Positions 12,330-23,400 of a stretch of 64,000 bases of DNA are shown here, one piece after another (within the stretch, counting starts at the first letter, position 1; each line of letters begins with the position of its first letter). The DNA comes from Phlebotomus papatasi (taxonomy: Eukaryota > Arthropoda > Insecta > Diptera > Psychodidae), in the NCBI RefSeq assembly GCF_024763615.1, contig NC_077222.1, positions 76,384,001-76,448,000 of the forward strand. The letters are read 5' to 3'. Under the pieces are notes generated by a model. That model did not search any database. It had not been told where the DNA came from and was given only the letters and a program-made list of their open reading frames with translations. The translations under genes and the position numbers were made by a program.

Positions 12330-14673
12330 CTTATCGAAAGAGAAAAGAAATATAAATCATGTGAATTGAATAAAATGTAGAGTACAGTGAACAATTGAAA
12401 ATAATAATTATTGCAATTTTTCCACGATATACTCCACTCATAAGTCATGAAGAGATGAAAATATGAAATGATGTGATTTATGTGATATCTTTTACATCAC
12501 TATTCCATCTATGGTAGTCTCAACTCTGATGACGAGCAAAATATAGCAATGAAGACTCCGTAGTTGAGCAGTAAATTTAAAATGTTAATTCGAAATTTGT
12601 CAACCGGAACATGATGATACCATTCGTATAAAATGGTCAAGGAAAGGGATGAAGAAACTCTTTTGCTCGTCTTATAGCCGTTTGGTGGCTCTTAAAACAC
12701 CTTCGCATGCTATCGACTTATTTTTTTTTTCACAATGGCAGAACGAATGATTGTAACATAAAAAAATTACATAGTGGATGAGTTCGGGAGGTTTGTGGGA
12801 ATTCTTTTTCCCTGGCATTTTCATTTCGCTTTTGTCCCCATCTCCATAACATATCAGACAGCTACATAGTGTAGATTTACCACGAAGAGAATTTCAATGG
12901 AGTTTCCAAGAAACTTTTTGCAAATTTTTAAAGAGTCTTCTGGAAGTCAGCCTGATAAAGGTGGGGGTGAAAAAGATTGACGCAGACGTTATGAGGTTTA
13001 TATGTTGGGGTATCTTTGAAAAGAAATGTACTACCTTGTTCAATTGCTAAGGACGTTCATTCGTAAAATCACAACGAAACATTAAAGTAATCTCAACTTT
13101 CGCCTTGAAATGTTTTTATTCCAATCCATTGGGATTTTCTCTCCTACTTTAATTCTGTGAACTAGATAAAACGAAAGGAAAATAGAAAGGATATTTCTGG
13201 ATGAATGTGATAAATGGTAGGCGACAAATAAATAAAAGAAACCATTTTCTTGTTTATTTACCCATCTATATAAAGTCACTAAAATGATGTCCATCACAAA
13301 GAATAAAGAATAGATTTCTCCAAAGAGACAAAATGTATCTTCAATTTGCCAAAAGTGCAATTTATCACAAGCATAGAAAAAAATCAGCCTCTTGGCCATT
13401 CATAAAAAAAGATATAATTAACTTATTTGCCATTGTGGAAGTTCTCAATGATGATGGATCATTAGTTAAAAAGAAATCTCAATTGAAATTTTCTCATCAT
13501 GTAAAAACATATAGTTATGAGGATAATTTCTTGGGAATCTCGTTGGTACATACAAACTTAAAATTATGGGAAATTCAATATTAATTTACTTTAATCCACC
13601 TATCTCTATTTCGTCCTCCAGCCAACACTTTTTTTATGGGAGATTGGCTTAAATGAAAAATTTATTCATATGATCACACACAAGGCGTCAAGAAGTGATG
13701 AGCTAGCGCTAGACAATGGAAGTGCCACAATTATTATCTTTTTTAATAGATATCCCATAAATAGATGAGTGAGATGAAAGTTAAAAATTACTCCATATAG
13801 CTCCCCATAATTATCAATTGTCCACAAGATTTTCTCACTTAGCAATTCCTCGTGTATTTTACCCATAAAAGCTTGATATAGCTGAATTGTAATTCGGAAA
13901 AATTTATTGTTTCAGTATTTCTTAGAATCATCACAAGAATATCAATATATTTTTACTGGATAAAACTATTTTATCTTATTAGTTTGGATTTATTGTGCGA
14001 TTTTTTACAATACACTCACTCAGTGTTTTCCACTGAATTGACAGTATTGTAGAATTATTGCATTATTGATATCTTTCATTGAGAAAAAGTTTTTCAATAG
14101 AATTCAAAGATGAATAGAATTCATGATTTGATTTGCAGTTGTTGAGCAAACAAAAGATTAATTTATTGAGATACTCAAGATGCCCTTTTTTTATTTAAAA
14201 CAGTTCAATTACATTATGCGCAGTGATTTTGTCCCTGGGTTCTCATGCTATTTTTTGAATTGCTTGGGTTAAATGATTTTACAAAAATACTTATCATTTT
14301 GATTTCATTCTGTTTTTGCGCCTGGAATCTAGGAAGAATTGTTTTTGCCGTTTTATGATACTTGGGTATCTATATCTCCGATTTTGCTGAACCAATTTAT
14401 TTCTTAATATGGAAATATTTGTTCTCCTTTGCTTGATAATCCTTTGGATAGATGGAGTCCGTACAACTGACACCAGGGCACTGTACTCTCATATAGATCA
14501 GAAAACATGGAAGAATTGTACTGAAACTGTCCTTAACGATCTGTTTTGTGGGCTAGATATAGAATTTTATTAGCAGCATTTTCGTCCATGTACAACTTTT
14601 CTCTCAGATTGATTTCTAACCCTTAATGAGGTTCAAACGAAAATCGAGCACTTAGCCAAGTAGAGAAAACCTG
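12330..14673. other. AT-rich stretch, nothing recognised
   Basis: The short frames at 13082-13399 (minus) and 13333-13584 (plus) overlap one another and show no domain or codon bias. No inverted-repeat ends were found here. If the gene starts near 5.2 kb, this is part of its first intron. Confidence 0.5.
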
Positions 14674-14914
14674 TAAGGTAAAGTACCCTCTATAGTCGGC
14701 TGGTTTCTCAACTCGGCCAGTGCGACTATTTATTCAATTTACTTAGATTTGTTATAATATGGTCTTACCGATTTAACATTAGAAGGTGTATTATATTATA
14801 TAACGTAAATCAGTGAAAATTTCATAGAAATTGACTATAAAACGTTAAAAATTTGGTTAAATAATTCAACTGGCCGAGTTGAGAAACCGGCCGACTAGAG
14901 GGTACTTTGCCTTA
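14674..14914. mobile_element. 241-bp MITE, TAAGG family, TIRs over 40 bp
   Basis: TAAGGTAAAGTACCCTCTAT at the left and TAAGGCAAAGTACCCTCTAG inverted at the right continue in both cases into gtcggc, ggtttctcaactcggccagt. The AAAGTACC terminus relates it to the larger TAGGG elements in the gene's introns. Confidence 0.85.
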
Positions 14915-15350
14915 TATATGCCTTTAAATCATTTAAATTTAGAATGTGCCGCATTTATTAATAGAACGGCAGACATATGTCTCTCAAAATTGATTTAAAA
15001 ACTTGTACAAATGAGATTTCACATAAAACCGGTGATAAGTTTAAATCAACCTATAAAGGTGTGATTCTTACATTGTAAATTCGTTTTGTGGGTAATTTTT
15101 TTTTAATACGAAAACATATTTATGCTTTAAATTTTTAAGGACGATTGGGCCAACGGTGATCCATAGAGAAAATTGTTTTTCCTGAGCAGGGTGGAGTCAT
15201 TACTTATGCGCAGCTTACCCTTACAAAAATTTTAAGTTTTTACTTAAAAAGTTCTGACCAAAAACAGATTTTGAAAAAGCACAAAATTGTCAATCATATC
15301 GAAAACTGCTTCCACCCTGTCTAAAGTTATTTCTTTCTAATGTCCGTATA

Positions 15351-15672
15351 AGGATCCCGGTCAAAATCACGAAAGCCAAAATCTCGAACGCCAAAATCTC
15401 GAAAGCCAAAATCCCAAAAGCCAAAAACCCGAACGCCAAAATCTCGAAAGCCAAAATCTCGAATTTTTGAAAGTGTCATAGCTACTCTCACGATTGAACT
15501 GGTGCTTGCTTTAGGTAAAGGGAAATTTTCTGTGTCTTGGGAAATTATTCTACACATTATCCTCCATATAATTTTATCCCTGTCAGGATTTTGAACATTC
15601 CGGATTTTGGCTCTTTCGGGATTTTGGCGTTCAGGATATTGGCTTTCGGGATTTTGACTTTCAGAATTATGG
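15351..15672 (+). mobile_element. Foldback-like element, copy 1: inverted arrays of a 15-bp unit
   Basis: Seven 15-bp units (type gccaaaatctcgaaa) occupy 15355-15465. A core of about 130 bp (ctttaggtaaagggaaattt and tcctccatataattttat) follows. Five inverted units (type cgggattttggcttt) then run to about 15672. Long inverted ends made of short tandem repeats are the mark of Drosophila-type foldback elements. The frame at 15327-15746 translates the array and is not a gene. Confidence 0.75.
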
Positions 15673-16016
15673 CTGCCTTCGCCATATACGTAATTGTAAA
15701 GTAGAAGATTGTAGAAATCTAGGATCTTTTCTTTGTAAACCTTCAACTACTTGCTATTAGTAAGCTCAAAAACGACGAATTTTCAAACTATCGAATGATG
15801 AATTATTTTTATTATTTTTTTTTATATTTCTAATTTTTTAAGCAAGGACCTCTTGATACTAGAAACTACAATAACTATATATAATACTTTTCATTATAAT
15901 GAAATACTATAAGAAAAAATTACCGTTCTTGGTATTGTCTGAAAAACCAAATTTTAAAATTTTTGGGTAAATTTTGTTCTTATCGTCCGTAAAGTTGAAA
16001 AGTACACTAAATCAAA

Positions 16017-16176
16017 CACTGGTAAAAATAGAAGGATCAAATTGATCCAAATTTGATCCTTTTGCAAAGGATGGATTAAATTTCGAACTGTAAATGCACA
16101 TTTTTCATAATAGAACGTGTAAATTTGATCCATTCTTTGCAAAAGGATTAATTTGATCCTTTTATTTTCACCAGTG
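16017..16176. mobile_element. 160-bp MITE with CACTGG ends
   Basis: CACTGGTAAAAATAGAAGGA and, inverted, CACTGGTGAAAATAAAAGGA, both followed by tcaaatt-atcc. A second inverted pair, ttgcaaag-atggat and ttgatccattctttgcaa, lies further in. Confidence 0.8.
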
Positions 16177-16203
16177 GATCCGATGGTTAGTGGATTTTTC
16201 AAG

Positions 16204-16296
16204 GTTAAATGTAAGACGTTTTTTTAATTTTGTTTATCAGTTCATTTTTATTGTTGATTTTCGGTCAGTAAAAAGCGTCTCGTCCTTAAAGGGTTA
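16204..16296 (-). mobile_element. Short TTAA-bounded relative of the 33676 element
   Basis: TTAA lies at both ends. The minus-strand text TTAACCCTTTAAGGACGAGA, followed by a ctttttactgaccgaaaatc-like segment, matches the left end of the 33676-35178 element, including the terminal cttacatttaacct part. It is either a deletion derivative or a solo end. Confidence 0.55.
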
Positions 16297-16419
16297 AGTC
16301 AATTTAAATAAGCTTTTTGTGAGCCAAGTCTACCTTATATAGATCAAACTCTAAGTCTATGTCAAACTCAAAATCTAAAAACCAAGTGATACACAGATAT
16401 AAATCATACATTCCAACAT

Positions 16420-16485
16420 TCATTGGCGATAAATTAATGTGAATTACATTAAAATTTTAATGAGCAAGTGTGATAACACTGTATT
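16420..16485 (+). mobile_element. Solo right end of the TTATCACACTTG element
   Basis: cgataaattaatgtgaatta, then cattaaaattttaatgagca and agtgtgataac match the right arm of 49475-49883. No left partner is found nearby, so it is a fragment. Confidence 0.6.
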
Positions 16486-16940
16486 ATAAGTTTGATTTTC
16501 AAAACGTCACGGTGCGTGATTTAATATTTTATAGAGAAGACATATGTAGTAGCCGTAAAATAAAAAAAATAAAATCATGAAACTTTGCTAATTAGTAACA
16601 TTAATTAATTATGAACTGAAAATTACTTGTATATTGATTTTCCAAGGGCTGTGAGAACTATCTTTCCTGTTGATTTTAATATTTTTAAATAAGCACGGTT
16701 GTCAGTAAAACCGGTTGATCTTTTAAGAGAAATACGACCTTTGGGCTTTGAAAATATTAGAAGAAATAAATGGATATGCACAAATATGGACGAAATAGGT
16801 TTCTCTACGTGTTAAAAAATATAGATATCCTACAAAATATTTTTTTAAAAAATCTGCTTTTTTAAGATAAACAAAGACAGTAACAAAAGCATTCCTAAAG
16901 AATGATAATTTAAGGAAGAGTCACTCAAGACCCAAATTCA

Positions 16941-17193
16941 GGGTTCCGGTGAAAATCCTGTAAAAGCCAAACTCCAGAACACTAAAATCCTGAAAGCCAA
17001 GATCCCGAATGGGTCAAAATCCCGGAAAGTCAAAATCCTGATCGCCACAATCCCGAAAGCTAAAATCCCATAGGCAAAGGGAAACTTTGTGTGTTTTGAG
17101 AAATTATTCCACAAGATATCCTCTGTATAATTTCGTTCCTTGTTTGACCATTCGGGATTTTGGCGTTCTGGATTTTGGCGTTCTGGATTTTGG
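16941..17193 (+). mobile_element. Foldback-like element, copy 2
   Basis: It has six or seven degenerate units (gccaaactccagaac and gccaagatcccgaatg types), a shortened core (ggcaaagggaaactttgtgt, atcctctgtataattt) and three inverted units (ttcgggattttggcg and ttctggattttggc types). The core lacks the part with gtgtcata that copies 1 and 3 share. The minus-strand frame covering it is a translation of the repeat. Confidence 0.7.
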
Positions 17194-17599
17194 CTGGAAC
17201 CACCAAAGTAATTATCTCGTACCATTAAATCTTTAATCTGGACACAGTGAAAAGGAATGGACAATAATATTTCGTAATTTTTCTCATTATTCGAGATAAG
17301 CCAAACGATGTCACAATATTGTTACCCTTAGGGGAGTAATGTTAGATATGAAAGTATCAAAGAAAGTGATTGATGATCTAATTACTTTTTCTAAGTTAAA
17401 GCTTAAAATTGAGCTTAACAAAAGGAAGCTTTATTTAATTTATAATCCCATTTAAAACACAATTTTTAATGGGAATAAGCATTCCCATTTTAACAAAAAC
17501 TTTTATCAACATTTTTTTTTAAATTCAATATAAACAAATAATAAGAGTGGAATTTTGAAATGCACTCAACCAATAATATTTTATACATCTCCTTTGCAG
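17194..17599 (+). other. Intron end before the first coding exon
   Basis: AT-rich DNA with taggggagtaatgttagata at about 17331, a possible solo TAGGGG end. It ends in the acceptor tttatacatctcctttgcag at 17599. Confidence 0.55.
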
Positions 17600-20448
17600 G
17601 AATTGCCCTTTTGAGCTTGTGGCATAGCGCAAGAAGGTAGCAAGGAAATTGCGGAAATGCACAAGACACACAATGAATTGAGGACATGAGCAGCAGTCAA
17701 TCGAGAACGGAGGAATTGCCCGAGAGTCAGGGAGAACGAGAGTGGGAGGCTGATGCAGATGCCTTTGTTCAGCCAAGCGATATTCATGCAGCCCCACCAC
17801 CCTTTGTTGGGGTGGCAATTAAGCGCACCCTGAAGCTTCCCACGGATGACACGGTCCCCCCACCACGACCACCACCTCCCGCGGATCCATTTGAGGACAT
17901 CCCATTGCCAGGCTTTGTCATCTTTGGCGATGACACGAAGACAAGTAACTTTTTCTGGGGCAATCGGGGTACAAGGAAAAGTTTCCTCGTTGAATTTACA
18001 TCGGAAGAGGAGTTTCAGGACTTTCTGGCCACTGCCAAGACACCCTCGGAGGAGCCTTCGCTGGTAATGGGGACTGATGAGGAGGAGGTGGAGGTGGCTA
18101 AGGATATTGAAACAGAGGAAAAGAAATGTGAGAGTGAAGTGATTAATGAATTAGGGGATGAATTGAAGAGTCCCACATCAACGAGCTCGTACTTGGGTAC
18201 ACTCACGGAGGAGGATGTGAGTGAAGGGGCGGTGGCGGAGGATGTCAATGGAGTTGATGAGGAGGATGAGGTAGACATTGGTAGTGTGAATGAGTTGTGG
18301 GATTGTGCGAGGACGACAGAAAGTGGGCGAGAGTCAGACAAAGTCCCACAGGACACATCCATTGCGATGGGCGATGAAGCAATAACTGAGACATGGCTCC
18401 ACTGCGCAGTTAGTGGAGCATCTGAGGTGGCTCCAACTTCACATGATGACGATGGTGACGGGAGCGCATGTGCTGGGGATGCTTCGTTGTTTGTTCGTGG
18501 TAGTCGTGGTGGCGATTCATCGATCGAAAAGTGTGTAGTCGTTGCCGACGACGGCATCCAGGACATCATTTTGGAGCAAGGTGAGTCTGGGGAGACACCA
18601 ATTGAGCCATTTTTGCCATCAATTCCGATTTCTTGTGACACCTTGAGCACCCAGCCATCACCTAAGTCCAATCCCATAGTCCCTAACGTGCAGTGTTGTG
18701 TGCAAAAAGACACAGACAGTGCCACATTTAGTGATCAGTGCATTCAAGTGCCATCGCCACCCAGTCGCGAGGACAATACCCATCATCACTGCTGTTCGTG
18801 TTCGGGGTCCCCGTGGCGGAGGCACCAAGTGAAAATTCACTGTTGCCACCCGCAAGAAGAATCCAAGGTACAGTCTAGTGCGAGTGATAGTGGAATAAAT
18901 GTGCAGGAACTAAACTGCACAGATCAGGGCGGTGTGAATGTTGAAGTGACTTTCAAAGCGCACATAAGTGTTGAACTGTCTGAAGAGTCCTCGAGGCAAA
19001 CACCATTGATTGGTGTTGAGGAGGACAAACAGGAAATCATTTGTTTGCCAGTCAAAAGTGAAATTACTTCTGGTGACGTAAATGGGAATCAAGAGCAAAA
19101 TTTATTGGGCAAGAGTGAAAAGTGTGATTCACCTCGACCTGTGCAAAAGCTCCAAGTATATGGTACTCTAGGTTCACCATCCTTTGCAGACAATTTCGAA
19201 GCAAGTGTGAGGCTTAAGCGTTTGGAGGAGCGTCTCAAGCAATTTTCCTACACGAAAAAACTCTTGCGAAACCCAACCCAAGATTCACCACCAGCTGACG
19301 GGGATTTTGCATCAATCCTTAGGACATTGGGTGGCGAGAGTGAGGTGAATTTTGATGATTCTTGTTTACATCCCACCGAGGAATCAACCGTAGAATCGCC
19401 TGCAACTCGCGAAAGTTCGGACCCCATCGATCCAGTGGGTGAAGAACGGAAGGAACATCAGATTGAATCATGCCAGAGTCAAAGTTCACATGAGAACACC
19501 ACCAATGGAGTTGGGGAAAAGGGCGTGATAGAAGGGAGTCAATTAGTGAAACTTCTCTCATCAGTTAAGAAGATCGTTGCATCTGACAAAAGTGCCGTGA
19601 AAGAGGTCTGGAGTGAATCTGGGAAAATCAATAGAGACACCACTGAGGTCAAAAATCAGGTGTTAGTCCCACAGACAGAATCTCGTGACGGTGCAGTGAA
19701 CAATGTGCTATCAGGTGCTAGTGGTAAAGGTGATGATGTGCAGTGTAGTGTAAAAGCGGACGAAAATAGTAATTTTCTCAGAGATCCACTACGAAAACAT
19801 CTTCTAAGTCCTGACTCCAGTTCCATTGATTCAGCTGAAGAATTGTGCAAACTCTTTCCCGAAGAATCAAGGTCACCACCTCCACCACCCATCCATCCCA
19901 AGCGCGTGCACTTCTACCCAACCTATCGACCCTTTCGTATATCTACATCACCACCACCTCCACCGCCCCCGCCTAAGACATCAGCCTTTCGAAATTGCGA
20001 ATTTGACGCCCACAAGTGGCCACAGTATGCCTCAGAGGGTGTCACGTATCCAGATGCTGATGTACTCCTCGAATGCTACGATGAGCTCGAGTGCGATGTG
20101 AGTGAGGATAGTGATGACAATACGTGTGAGTGCTCACTAGAAGCCGTACCCCTGTACCGTCATCCACATCATCCAGATTTGGTCATAATGCGCGAGAGTG
20201 CCGGACCACTGAGGGGTCTCCTCAAGAAACCCAATCGACCACCCCAACAGCGCAAAAATCGCGTGGTCTTCGATGAGACACGCAATGAATTCTTCGAAGC
20301 TGACTACATCATTCTCATCCGTGAGGATTGTGCCTACGATGAGGAGGATGAGGAACCCTGCACCTGTGGTGAACATGAACTCGTTCGCCTTTGCTGCGAA
20401 GAGGGATGCCAATGTCCCGGATACACGGACGACTGCCGCACGCCTCAG
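17600..20448 (+). CDS. First coding exon, residues 1-921 (CDS from 17686; 5' UTR 17600-17685)
   Basis: An acceptor (pyrimidine-rich, ending tttgcag at 17599) opens the exon. ATG 17686 is the likely start because an in-frame TGA lies at 17674-17676 in the same exon. The frame stays open for 921 codons to a donor GTAAGT at 20449, phase 0; read-through would stop after a few codons. Residues 1-115 hold a Pro-rich segment (58-66) followed by a more ordered, aromatic stretch (76-115). Residues 116-700 are acidic and Ser/Thr-rich. A short charged helix-like segment (RLKRLEERLKQF) lies near 510-520. Two poly-Pro runs lie at about 729-770. KRVHF is at 739-743, GLLKK at 844-848 and RVVF at 859-862. 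The tail (about 880-921) is acidic and Cys-rich with CTC, CC and CQC pairs that could bind metal, although no known zinc-finger spacing is evident. Confidence 0.93.
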
Positions 20449-23400
20449 GTAAGTTTAATGTCATGACCCTTGAAATCTCCCCCCCCACCCCCCAAATCCC
20501 CCTGTTTTCACCCCAAGGCTCCCAAAAAACACCTGGCATTTAACAAATTTGCATATACCTTTTCACAGTATAAATTTCTCACACACTCAAAATCTCAGCT
20601 AATTACTTTAATAACGATTTTAAAATTCAATAAAAAAAATCATAAAAAACTATCTGGTAGCCATAATTGGAGATTCCAATAGCTATGGACATAAAATTTT
20701 CTTTTTAAATTTCCCAATCATGGATTTTAAAAATTTTAATTTTACAAGTTTTCATCCATAAAAATGTCACAGAGAGAAAATAATGAATTCTAAAAGCATA
20801 TTTTTCAGTATTGTTCTTCTTTAGAATATTTTTGGGTATCGTGATTTGAAATCATTAATAATATAATATACCTCAGAAAAGAAAATTGGGAAAGGAAAAT
20901 ATAAGGAAACAAGGGCGATAATTTATCCAAGTCTTATCTGATACTTTTAGCTCACAAATTATTCTTTCACGCGAATGAAAATTGAATTTGTCGCTTTTTT
21001 TTCTAAATGAAGGTAATACAACTATAGGGGAGTCCGGGGAAAAATTAGCTAACACATGAAATACTTGGATTTTATTGAGAAATATTTCTATTAAAAGAGA
21101 GATGCTTGGTTATATTGATTAAACAGAGTGTTTGCTTCATATTCTATCTATAAGTCAAACTAATCCATTTAACCGTCTAACTCTTTCCTGATCATAATGC
21201 CCAAGACACATATACGACTTAAGCCGAGAGACGGCTTAACGTAATTATAATCAAAATAATGTTTTGACTAAATTCCCGTCAGTTTCCCATTAACCAAGCC
21301 GTGTCTTGGCTCAAGCCGAAACACGGATTAGTCAGAAACCGATGGAAATGTAATTTGATCATTATTTTGATTATAATTATGTTAAGCCGTCTCTCTGCTT
21401 AAATCATTGTAAGTGTATCTAGGACATAAGAGAACAAATAGACTTAGGTTGATCCTCGAGAATATGTACCGCAGTTGCGGGTGACTTTGCACTTTGGAGG
21501 TGACTTTACACCCCTGCATTTCGCAAGCTTTTCTTTAATTCTGGCGCTTAATAATCGTTTCAAGACAATAAGTGCACTTAAAGGTGGTCTCTAAAACTAT
21601 CTTTAACTGCTCAAATTAAAGCTAGCCTCCAAAATTTGTCAGTTAAATGATAAGGTAAAGTAAATTTATGCAAATATCAACCACCGATGATCCGACCAGG
21701 TTTCCTCTTCTCGGATACGTGCCATCCATTTATAAAGGGTAGTAAGTTAAAAGAACACAGTGTTATATCTATAATTTCTTGCTCATTTTTAATAGATAGA
21801 GATAGATTGTTTAGGGAGTATGGTACGATCTGGGGGCTGCAGACACCTAGGCTCTGCCCATTTTTAATAACAATGACGGGTTTATTACCCCTGTTGCAGA
21901 TTTCAAGATTATGTTTTGATATAATAATTTAATAAATTACTTCCTCTGTTGTTAATATCTGAACTACCTCACTTGGACTTTATATGCCCTGAACCAGTCT
22001 TTGGAGTTGAAAAAGAATTACGGAAAGATTACTTCCAATATATTACAGGAATAGAGCATACAGCACTTTGGAATAATGTAAAAGGCTTTAGTTTCGCGAA
22101 ATCCGTAATAGATGGATTAGATATAAATAGATCTCAACTCCTGTTAAATCTTAACAGGGGGAACTTGAGGGTAATTATAGGGATTTACACAGGACACAGG
22201 CTAAATTCACATCTTGCAAAGTTGGATATGGATGTTACCTCAACTTGTCTGGAAACAGTAGAACACATTTTATGTTATTATTCCAAATTCTCAAGCCAGA
22301 GAATCAAAATCTTTAATAAGAAAGAAGTGCTAACACTGAGGGATGTCAAAAGACCGACAGCTCGGGATGTTCTGGAGTTCAGCTAGTTTTTAAAGGAATT
22401 GGAGTAATGCCGGCTTCAGACTGGAGGCTTATCCCAGTTCCCGAAGGTCTCAAAAATCTAAATAACAAGCAATTTTATTAATTTCCCAAAATAAAATGGA
22501 TCTTTTGCCCTTAATATTTAGTCCTAAACAACATTTCCCTAAAAAATCATGCCTGATAAGGGATTAGAGGACTAAGCCAGATGGCTAAGCCTTATGACGA
22601 AAATAGACACAGGCTGAACCTCGAGAATACTCAGCTCGAAAAATTTGGCGGTAAAGGATCAGCCCAAACTATCATACACTGAGGATTTAGAATAACAGAT
22701 TAGCGTTTTTTGCGTAAATTCCGGTTAAATGTGCCCACTTTGATTATTGAAATACTTCTTAAGTGAAATATCAATGCATTTTTCATACAGACAGGAATAC
22801 ATTGACCTTCCCATTATTCCTTTATTAATGAATTTTAAGATTTTGTGGCATTGCGTACCATTACTCTCCATGTTTTTTCATTCAATTGAGATTTCGAAAA
22901 GTACCTAAAAACACCCAAAGTGAAGTTTTTTATTTTCAACACTGTCGCTGATGTCGCCTAATCGTAATTTCACTAGACCTCACGAATTTAGAAAGCCAGC
23001 CTGATTCTCCAAATTTTAAACTGATCCCTGAGTGTATTGACACCAATCCTCATTTTTCGAGCTGATCCCTAAATCGATCCCTGTGTCTATTTTCGGCTTT
23101 AGGTCTGAAGCACGTATAAGGTTTTTTTGGGTAGACATAAGGGGCTCTAAACAAACTATCTATCTAAATTTATGCAAAGGACCTCTAATCCTTGATACTA
23201 AGGCTAAATATTCTTGATGGACGATTTCACGATTTTTCCTTAAAAAATATAGCTCAGAAATTATTTAGGCTCCTGCAAAAAATATCCTATAGATTGAGAT
23301 ACCCTTATAGTATGTAATCATCCACAATAATTGGATTTCCATCGATTTTAAATAGCCGAAAAAATTGTTTTTCTAGAATATTCATATTTTCCTTTGAGCA

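Noticed and set aside
15327..15746. 139-codon minus-strand frame with FRDFG repeats
   Set aside because: The repeats are the translation of the 15-bp array of the foldback-like element; 15 is a multiple of 3, so the frame stays open by arithmetic.
16938..17264. 108-codon minus-strand frame with RQNPE repeats
   Set aside because: Same cause: translation of the second foldback-like copy.
18015..18725. 236-codon frame on the minus strand
   Set aside because: It lies wholly antisense to the first coding exon and its Ser-rich translation is the mirror of that exon's codon bias. It is a shadow.
21687..21932. 81-codon frame as the upstream part of the LINE
   Set aside because: It is not in frame with the recognisable part and shows no RNase H residues.
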